From Chitinophagales bacterium (GTDB lineage: Bacteria; Bacteroidota; Bacteroidia; Chitinophagales; Saprospiraceae): a stretch of DNA of 64,000 nt. Below the pieces are notes generated by a model. It had not been told where the DNA came from. It saw nothing but the letters and a program-made list of their open reading frames with translations, and did not search any database. The position numbers and the translations under genes are program-made. The stretch covers positions 1 to 64,000 of the forward strand of contig JAFLBP010000026.1 in assembly GCA_017303875.1 (NCBI GenBank). The letters run 5' to 3'. Positions 34,457 to 42,100 of this stretch are shown one piece after another. Position 1 is the stretch's first letter. Each line of letters starts with the position of its first letter.

Positions 34457-36025
34457 TTACTGCACAAACACCAGCTTGCGCGTGGTTTTTTGGCCATCTA
34501 CTTCCAGCACCATAAAATAGTCGCCGGCGGGAATGCCTAATTTGCCGGCATCAATTTTTTCCATGTATTTGCCGGGGTTGCGCCACTCCTGGCTGATCAG
34601 AGTTGCGCGTGTTTGGCCCTGTAAATCAATAATTTGTAAATTAATCAGCGCGCGTGCATGCAGCTTGAAGGAAAAGCCGGAGACGCCCGCAGCCGGGTTG
34701 GGGTAGGGGCTTTCCACGATAAAATCAGACAGGTTTTCCGGCTCCGAATCCGAAACTAAAATATCGGGCTGCACGAGGGCCGTCCAGACGGAAAGATCGC
34801 CGCCTTCAAGCCGCGTCCAGATGGGGCGCACCACATTGTTATAGGCAGCAATATTGGTGTAATCGCCAAAGAAAAAGGCATCATCGGGTGTAAACGGACT
34901 TTCACTTACTTTAAAATTGTGAAAGGTAAGGCCGCCGTCTTTGGAAACCGCCATGTACACATCGGTCTGCTGATCGCTGTATTTGCGGCGGTCGTAAAAA
35001 ACAAACCAAAGCCAGCCGGTTTTCTGATCCACGGTCATCCAGCTGAAAAATTGCTGATGCCCGGCTGCATCGTTGTTGACCCGCGCGGGCGGCGTCCAGC
35101 TATTGCCGCCGTCGGTACTTTTGGAGAGCCAGATGTCGGTGTCCTCGCTTCCGTTGCGCTGATCGCTCCAGTTGACATAAAGCGTGCCGTGAAAAGGCCC
35201 GCCGCTGGTATCGCAGGTGGTAATGGGCATGCCGTTGGCGCGGTAGATGCCGGGAATGGCAAAGTCCCAGCCGCCCGGCTGTGTACCGACCAAAATATCG
35301 TTGTTGAGCCAGGTGTTGCCGCCATCGAGCGAGCGATCGAACCAGATTTTTTCATTCAGCGACCAGGCGACGTACAATTCGCCGTTGGGGCCAACAGCAG
35401 GCACGGCGCCCTCTGCGGTTTGGGAATTGTCTACACAGTTGCCGGCCAATTGATTGATGCGTTTGGCCGCCGACCAGCTCTGGCCACCGTTGTTGCTTTT
35501 GGAGAACATAATGATCGAACTGTCTGTAGGCGCAGTGGAGCCATAGACATCAAACTGCGTCCAGGTGACGTACAATTCATTGGTTTTCATGTTGGTAGCA
35601 ATCCAGTGTTTGTCTTGTACTTTATTGCCGTTCAGGCCCATAAAGCTGCCGGCCGACCAGCTTTGGCCGCCGTTGGTGCTTTTTTGCGCGATGATGCGGT
35701 CGATCCAGTTGCCGGGAGTGGGCGGATTGGAGAGGTGCAAAAAGTAGAACGCGCCGCTGTTGTCGACGCCGATAACCGGGTCGCCCCAAATACCCCAGGG
35801 GCATTCGACGGGCGCTGTTTTCCAGCTTGCGCCGCCGTCGGAGGAGTAGTAAACATTGTCGATATTAGCACCTGCAACCACTTGCTGCGGGTTTTTGGGA
35901 TTGATGCAAATGGCAGGCTCGTTGGGCGATTTGTCGGCGCCGATGAGCACATTCGGGTGTTGGGCCAGGGCGGTTTGCAGGGCGCCGAGGCAGGCGAAAA
36001 AGGTAAGCAGCAAGCGAGGTTTCAT
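34457..36025 (-). CDS. Secreted Asp-box (BNR) propeller protein with T9SS sorting domain
   Basis: A 522-residue exported protein (signal peptide ending TALAQ). Residues ~50-400 contain at least six Asp-box/BNR repeats of the SxDGGxTW type (YYSSDGGASWKT, KSTNGGQSWSA, SNNGGQSWSA, RSLDGGNTWLN, KSTDGGNSWTP, SKDGGLTFHN), which give a six-bladed propeller as in sialidases. Catalytic sialidase residues could not be confirmed, so activity is not claimed. The last ~85 residues form a type A T9SS C-terminal sorting domain (YPNPAAG, LQIIDLQGQT, IPAGDYFMVL), so the protein is exported across the outer membrane and held on the surface or released. Confidence 0.85.
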   Translation of the reverse strand: MKPRLLLTFFACLGALQTALAQHPNVLIGADKSPNEPAICINPKNPQQVVAGANIDNVYYSSDGGASWKTAPVECPWGIWGDPVIGVDNSGAFYFLHLSNPPTPGNWIDRIIAQKSTNGGQSWSAGSFMGLNGNKVQDKHWIATNMKTNELYVTWTQFDVYGSTAPTDSSIIMFSKSNNGGQSWSAAKRINQLAGNCVDNSQTAEGAVPAVGPNGELYVAWSLNEKIWFDRSLDGGNTWLNNDILVGTQPGGWDFAIPGIYRANGMPITTCDTSGGPFHGTLYVNWSDQRNGSEDTDIWLSKSTDGGNSWTPPARVNNDAAGHQQFFSWMTVDQKTGWLWFVFYDRRKYSDQQTDVYMAVSKDGGLTFHNFKVSESPFTPDDAFFFGDYTNIAAYNNVVRPIWTRLEGGDLSVWTALVQPDILVSDSEPENLSDFIVESPYPNPAAGVSGFSFKLHARALINLQIIDLQGQTRATLISQEWRNPGKYMEKIDAGKLGIPAGDYFMVLEVDGQKTTRKLVFVQ

Positions 36026-36065
36026 GCAATGTTGATTTAGTAAAAGTGATATAAGTTTTTGAAAA

Positions 36066-36584
36066 TCACAAATTTAACCTCATCATAATATCCGTCTGTT
36101 CTTCGTCTCCCAGTTTGAAAATATGTTTGTCAAAAGGTACAAATCCGTTTTTTTCATAAAAGCGTATAGCCCTTTGGTTTTCCTCCCAGACACCGAGCCA
36201 TACATAAGCGGCGTCTGCTTGCCGGGCCACTTCAATAGCTTTATCGTAGAGCAGTTGCCCGACGTTTTTTCCGTGAAATGCCTTTGATACATAAATACGC
36301 TCAATTTCAAGGGCTTTGTCGTCTTGTAACTCCGTTTGCGCAGCGCCAAAATTGAGTTTCAGATAACCGATTACCTGCTCGCCTTGCTGTGCAAAGTAAA
36401 ATCGGGTGGCGGGGTCGCCGACTTCCACGCGCAGCTTTTCCAAAGCGAAACTTTCCTGCAGGTACTGTTGCATGTTTGCTTCGCTGTTGCTGGCCGCAAA
36501 GGTTTCAAAGAAGGTTTGCCGACCAATTTGCTGGAGTTGCTCCAGTTGCTCCAGTCCGACGGGTTGAATGGAAATGCTATGCAT
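36066..36584 (-). CDS. GNAT family N-acetyltransferase
   Basis: A 172-residue protein with the GNAT fold. Motif A, the acetyl-CoA pyrophosphate loop, is in IERIYVSKAFHGKNVGQLLY (a variant of the R/QxxGxG/A loop). Downstream is the AAYVWLGVWEENQRAIRFYE segment with the N-x-x-A-x-x-F-Y-x-K-x-G-F pattern. Acceptor unknown. It lies divergent to the U32 peptidase gene, and the region between them holds a TACCTTTG promoter directed at the peptidase. Confidence 0.88.
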   Translation of the reverse strand: MHSISIQPVGLEQLEQLQQIGRQTFFETFAASNSEANMQQYLQESFALEKLRVEVGDPATRFYFAQQGEQVIGYLKLNFGAAQTELQDDKALEIERIYVSKAFHGKNVGQLLYDKAIEVARQADAAYVWLGVWEENQRAIRFYEKNGFVPFDKHIFKLGDEEQTDIMMRLNL

Positions 36585-36625
36585 ACAGGTTAATGTTCAT
36601 TTTATGAAGATAGGTCGATTTTTCC

Positions 36626-36633
36626 TACCTTTG
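36626..36633 (+). promoter_or_regulatory. Bacteroidota-type promoter -7 element (TACCTTTG)
   Basis: TACCTTTG matches TAnnTTTG and lies 63 bases before the ATG of the U32 peptidase (36697). This supports the internal ATG rather than the longest open frame. Confidence 0.55.
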
Positions 36634-36696
36634 CGCGGCAAAACCCCAAAAGTAAGGCAAAAGTATATCCTGTTGTCTAAAAATATTCGTCCGCTA

Positions 36697-38586
36697 ATGC
36701 ACGGCACAAAAAAGAAAATCGAGATCCTGGCTCCGGCCAAAAACCTGTACCAGGGCATGGCCGCCATCAATGCCGGCGCGGATGCTGTATATGTGGGTGC
36801 GCACCTGTTTGGCGCCCGGACGAACGCGACCAACTCCCTTGAAGATATTGCCGAATTGGTGCGCTATGCACACCTGTTCAAGGCAAAAGTGCTCGTAACG
36901 GTCAACACCATTTTGTACGACAATGAGCTGGACGCCTGTCGACAACTCATCCACGAGTTGTACAACATCGGCGTGGATGCGATCATTATTCAGGATATGG
37001 GCATTTTGGAAATGGAAGACCTGCCGCCCATCGCCCTGCACGCAAGTACCCAGGCCAATAACCGCGACGCCGCGCACGTGAAGTTTCTCGCCGATGCAGG
37101 CATCAAACGCGTGGTGCTGGCCCGGGAGCTGAACCTCGACCAAATTCGCGAAATTCACGCCGCCAGCGAGGTGGAATTAGAGTTTTTTGTCACCGGCGCG
37201 CTCTGTGTGTCCTTCAGCGGCAACTGCTATATGAGCGTGGCCAATGGCGAGCGCTCGGCCAACCGCGGCTCCTGCGCCCAAAACTGCCGCCTGCCCTACC
37301 GCCTCATCGACGGCAAGGGCGAAACGCTCATTGAAAGCAGCCATTTGCTCTCCATCAAAGACTTAGACCTGAGCGACGAGTTGCCCAACCTGATTCAGGC
37401 CGGCATTTGTTCCTTCAAAATTGAGGGCCGATTGAAAGACCTCGTTTACGTCAAAAACAACACCTCTTACCTGCGCAAACGCCTCGACGCTTTTCTGGAA
37501 GCCTATGGCGAGCGCTATGAAAAAGCCTCTTCCGGCCGCACGTTTTACAATTTTGAACCGGAACTGGATCGCAGCTTCAACCGCGGCTATACGGACTATT
37601 TCGTCAACCACCGCCGCGAAAAAATCGGCTCCTGGGAAAGTCCGAAATCCAAAGGGCAGTACATTGGCAAATTGCTGGAGATCAAACACAACGGTTACCG
37701 GATTGAAAACCACGAACTGCTCAACAACGGCGACGGATTGTATTTTATCAATGAAGCAGGCGTGGCCGACGGGACTTTGGTGAATATCATCATCAACGAT
37801 TTGGTGGTGCCCAACGAGTTGAAAATGCTGCCCCTCGGTACGGAAATTTACCGCAACATGGACGCGGAGTTCAACCGTATGGTGGAAAATGAAAACAGCG
37901 CGGTGCGGAAAATCGGGGTGAAAATGCATTTCAGCGAAACGGAAACCGGGTTTAGCCTGCAACTGACCGACGAAGACGGTCATTGCCATACGGAAACCGT
38001 AGAGTCGCCTAAAGAAGCTGCCAAAAACAGCGAAGGCGTACTTGAAAATATCAAAAAGAACCTCGCCAAAACCGGTAATACGCCTTTTGTAGCCGATGAA
38101 GTGACGATAGATTTTTCGCAAGCCTGGTTTCTGCCCAACTCCAAAGTGAATGAAATCAGACGTGTTGCCCTCGAACAATTGGCTGAAATCCGCATCCGCG
38201 ACTACGAGCGCGAGGAAATTCCGATTGTCAAAACCGAGCACCCTTATCCGGTAAAACAGTTAGACTACACCTATAATGTGTCCAATAAAATGGCGCGGGC
38301 TTTTTACCATCGCCATGGCGTAACGGACATCGAAAAAGCGTTTGAGCTGCAATGGGATCCCGGCAAATCGCGCGTGATGGTGACCAAGTACTGCGTAAAA
38401 TATGAATTGGGTAAATGCCCGCGTTATCAGCGCGAAACCATGGGCCAAAAAGTTGCCGAGCCGCTCACGCTCAAACACGGCGATATTGAATACAAACTCA
38501 AATTCAACTGCAAACCCTGCGAAATGGAAATCTGGGAAAAAGATGCAGAGTTTGAAATTGAAGAAGACGAAATGTGGCTGTATTAA
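36697..38586 (+). CDS. U32 family peptidase-type protein (YegQ/RlhA/TrhP group)
   Basis: A 629-residue protein, starting at ATG 36697. The N-terminal half is the U32 core: IEILAPAKNLYQGMAAINAG, ADAVYVGAHLFGARTNA, then HASTQANNRDAAHVKFLADA and the Cys-containing FSGNCYMSVANGERSANRGS and CAQNCRLPYR region. The C-terminal half is a second domain with conserved Cys (CPRYQRE and FNCKPCEMEIWE). Members of this group are linked to prephenate-dependent tRNA/rRNA hydroxylation or collagenase-like protease activity; current evidence favours RNA modification (family knowledge). It stands alone. A 200-base near-perfect palindrome begins 64 bases after its stop. Confidence 0.85.
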   Translation: MHGTKKKIEILAPAKNLYQGMAAINAGADAVYVGAHLFGARTNATNSLEDIAELVRYAHLFKAKVLVTVNTILYDNELDACRQLIHELYNIGVDAIIIQDMGILEMEDLPPIALHASTQANNRDAAHVKFLADAGIKRVVLARELNLDQIREIHAASEVELEFFVTGALCVSFSGNCYMSVANGERSANRGSCAQNCRLPYRLIDGKGETLIESSHLLSIKDLDLSDELPNLIQAGICSFKIEGRLKDLVYVKNNTSYLRKRLDAFLEAYGERYEKASSGRTFYNFEPELDRSFNRGYTDYFVNHRREKIGSWESPKSKGQYIGKLLEIKHNGYRIENHELLNNGDGLYFINEAGVADGTLVNIIINDLVVPNELKMLPLGTEIYRNMDAEFNRMVENENSAVRKIGVKMHFSETETGFSLQLTDEDGHCHTETVESPKEAAKNSEGVLENIKKNLAKTGNTPFVADEVTIDFSQAWFLPNSKVNEIRRVALEQLAEIRIRDYEREEIPIVKTEHPYPVKQLDYTYNVSNKMARAFYHRHGVTDIEKAFELQWDPGKSRVMVTKYCVKYELGKCPRYQRETMGQKVAEPLTLKHGDIEYKLKFNCKPCEMEIWEKDAEFEIEEDEMWLY

Positions 38587-38650
38587 AAGTTTCTTAGCCT
38601 GAGAATGCTGTTATAGTTTTTCCTTTTGAAAGCCTGAATTTTGGGCTATG

Positions 38651-38850
38651 TTCAAATTTCTGTGTCATTGAGGCAACCTGGCCACGTAAGGTTTCACACA
38701 GATGGTACACAGATTACCGACGCAGATGTTGCACAGAATATTGATTATCAGATAAATGCATGATCTGTGTACTTTCTGTGTCGGTAATCTGTGTACTATC
38801 TGTGTGAAACCTTACGTGGCCAGGTTGCCTCAATGACACAGAAATTTGAA
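38651..38850. repeat. 200-nt near-perfect palindrome (71-bp arms)
   Basis: Left arm 38651-38721 and right arm 38780-38850 are reverse complements over 71 bases with a single difference (G vs A; a G-U wobble in RNA). The 58-base loop carries further pairing (CACAGAA with TTCTGTG). Arms include CACAGAT/CACAGATT repeats similar to those in the locus at 48987-49104. It lies between the U32 gene stop and the giant T9SS gene. Confidence 0.95.
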
Positions 38851-39113
38851 TGGCCCCGAATTTTACGTATAAAATTTTGACATTTTGTAAATGTCAATAA
38901 TAATTGTATATTTGACGAAAATTTTACAAAACTGAATTCCTCGGCGGCTTATTCGTCTGCGCCCGGGCGCGAAGCCCTTTCCTCCCGCTTTTTCTCGCAT
39001 TTTTTGTGCCAGCTTCCAAAATAAGTACTCCTGAGGGGGTTACAATTGTGCTATCCCGTTGATTTAACCCTGAACACCGCATCACTTTTTGAGAAACCTT
39101 TAAACATGCGCGT
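38851..39113. other. Gap upstream of the giant T9SS gene, promoter only
   Basis: The 527-base gap between the U32 gene and the giant protein holds the palindrome above and, in its right part, the promoter at 38884-38914 plus a leader of about 190 bases. No other gene or RNA was recognised. Confidence 0.6.
38884..38914 (+). promoter_or_regulatory. Complete Bacteroidota promoter: TTTG - 19 bp - TATATTTG
   Basis: TTTG at 38884-38887, spacer of 19, then TATATTTG at 38907-38914. This matches the -33/-7 consensus of the phylum. It drives the 1891-aa secreted protein (ATG 39114), giving a leader of roughly 190 bases. Confidence 0.7.
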
Positions 39114-42100
39114 ATGCAAAACCAATGTTATGCTCAACTGAAGTCCAATTTGCGAATTTTAACCCTGTTGCTGTTTTTTGTCAGTATTTTCCATCAAACC
39201 AAAGCGCAACAAGGCTGTGCCGCACTGACACCCACTTTTGAACGCTCCAACGATTGCTGCTGGCGACTGCGAATCAGCAATAGTTCGGAGTGTACACCTT
39301 TCATCCGTTTAGTGATGGACGCCGCCACATTTTCCAGTTATACGGTCAATACAGGCGGCGGCTGGACAGGCACCCTGAACGGGCCAAATGAAATCACGCT
39401 CACCCACTCGGGCGGTTTTGTGCCCATCGGGCAAAGTACACCGCTTAGTTTTTGCCTGCCACCCACTGTCAGCACTAGCATTGATGTGCTCTGGGATTTT
39501 ACCTGCGGCATCGGCGAAAGCTGTACGGTTTTTCCTTCGCCTGTACTGGAGGCCTGTCCCGACCCGATGAATGCGGTGATCTCAGGCACGGCATACCGCG
39601 AATGCAACGGGCTTCCGCTCCAAAACCAGACGCCTATTCCCGGGCGCCTGATTCAATTGTTCGATGAAAGCGGCAACACCTTGATCAAGGAGGAGTTGAC
39701 GGATGCCGTCGGACAATACGCTTTTTACGACTTGCCCAAGGGGCAGTACATTGTAAAAGAACTCGCTGTGCCGGGCTGGACGCCCAATGTGCCCGCCACT
39801 GGTCAGAGTGCCATTAACCTCGACCCTTCCGAACAAGTGATTCAGAATTTCGGTCTCTGTCCTTCCTGTTCCTGCGATTCCATTTATGTGGATGTGGTGG
39901 AACAGCCGGGATTAAACGATACGAGTACCTACTATCTGAGTGTGACGAACAATGACGAATTCTGTTTTCCGTATATTGATGTTGTAGTGGATTCGGGCCA
40001 ACTGCTTTCCTGGCAGGTGCTGCAAAGTGGCTATTCGGTGGAGCCGCTTGGGCAAAACCGTCTGCGGGTTTTTCCGCCGCTAGCTTACTGGATTCGCGGA
40101 ACCATCATTCCGATCAGTTTGCAAATTTCCGGAACTACGACGCATCAGGTAACGGCAACGACTAACTATGGCGTCGGTACAAACTGCCGTTTTCCCTTCG
40201 TGTTTCCGCAACCGCCACCAGTGGTGAATAAAAGTTGCTGCCCCCAGGGTAGTACGCCGGGGCCGGAATTGGTCATCAATGGCGATTTTACCAATACCAT
40301 TCCCTTCGCGGGATATGGCTCTCAGTACAATTATTCCGCCGGGGGCACCGGTGCCGGCAATTTTGCCATTATGAATGGTGTGCTGGCTTCCTCGGCCAAT
40401 GGCTCCCTGTGGTCGGCTGTTGGTAAATCCGGCAATCCGAACACCGATTATTTTATCGTTGCCGACGGGAGCTTAGCGCCCAATCGGGCCGTGTGGTTTC
40501 AGGATCATACCCTGAGCGCCAATACGGCGTATTATTTCAGTGCATTTGTCAATAATCTGGTCAGCCCGACCTACAATTTCCTCGACCCGCAAATTGTCCT
40601 GGAAGTTGTGGACAATGCAGGAGCAGGCTCGGTTGTTGCAGCTTCAGCACCACTTACGCTCACGGAATTACCCAATAAGTGGGTCAATATTTGTCTGAAT
40701 TTTACCACGCCTGCCGTTACGGTTAATCCTTATCGCCTGCGGATCCGCTCGCTCATTACGGCTGGCGGAGGCAATGATTTTGTGGTGGATTGTATCAGTA
40801 TGCGCGCCTGTTTGCCGCAACCCTGTTCGGCCAATATTACTGTGACACCACTCAATAACTGTGGCCTGGTGCAAGTGACGGCCAATCCCGGCGGTACCGG
40901 CCCCTTCTCCTACCAATGGTGCGACGGACATACCGGACAAAGCTATACCGTACAGGTGCCACTTTGTGTGCCGCAGACTTTTTGCGTGAGCGTTACCTGC
41001 GCTGATGGCACGGTTTCTACCGCCACTGCCTCGTATACTGCCATCGATCAGACACCGCCGACGATTCAGTGTGGCGGTTTTGTCACCATACTGGGTAACA
41101 ATGGCCCGGCGGGCAATTGTATCGGTAATTACCTCGGTACGGCTACCGCTACCGACAATTGCGACCCCAACCCCAGCATCACACGCACGCCGTCGGGTTT
41201 TTTGCCCCCGGGTGTGAGCATTATTATCTGGACAGCAATGGACGATTGTGGCAACACGGCCACCTGCGTGCAGGAAGTGCTGGTGCAATGCTGCGATGGC
41301 TGTCCGCAGGGCAGTACGCCCGGCCCGGATTTGATTGTAAATGGCAACTTCAGCGCCGGAAACACCGGTTTTACCTCAAGTTATGCTGCGTTGCCGCCCT
41401 CTTGCAGTCCCGGCGAATACACCGTGGCAAACAACACAACACCGCCGGTACTGACTTCCTTGTGCAACAACTGGTCGGGACTCGACCATACCAACGGGAT
41501 TTTATCCGGTAATATGTTTGTAGCAGATGGCAGCCAGACCCCGGGTACAGTTGCCTGGCGCGAGCCTTTCAATGCTACGGCAAATACGCGCTACTCCATG
41601 TGCGCTTTTGCCAACAACCTCAATGAGGTAAGTTTTGACCGGCCTGATCCCATCGTACAAGCGTGGATTCTGGACAATACCCTCACCCCGATCATGATGA
41701 TTGCCTCAACGGGGCTGATGCCGGAAAGCCCGGATGTCTGGGTGATGATGAACGGTTCCTGGGTAGCGCCTGCCGCTGTAAGCAACCCCTATTACCTGGC
41801 ATTTGTAACAGCGGGCACTTCCTTTGAAGGAAATAATTTTGCGCTCGATGATATCAGTTTACGTGCCTGCAACCAACCCTGCGACGCCACTATCAGCATC
41901 GTTCCGCAGGGCTTGTGCGGGCAAATATTGGTCAGTGCCAATTCCAACGGTACGCAACCACTTACTTATCAGTGGTGCAGCAGCCAGAGCACGCAGTCAT
42001 TTACCACGCAGGCGCCGCCTTGTGTACCGCAGACTTACTGTGTTTCGGTGACTTGTGCCGATGGTACCGTGGCTACGGCAACCGCGACGTATACGTTTGT

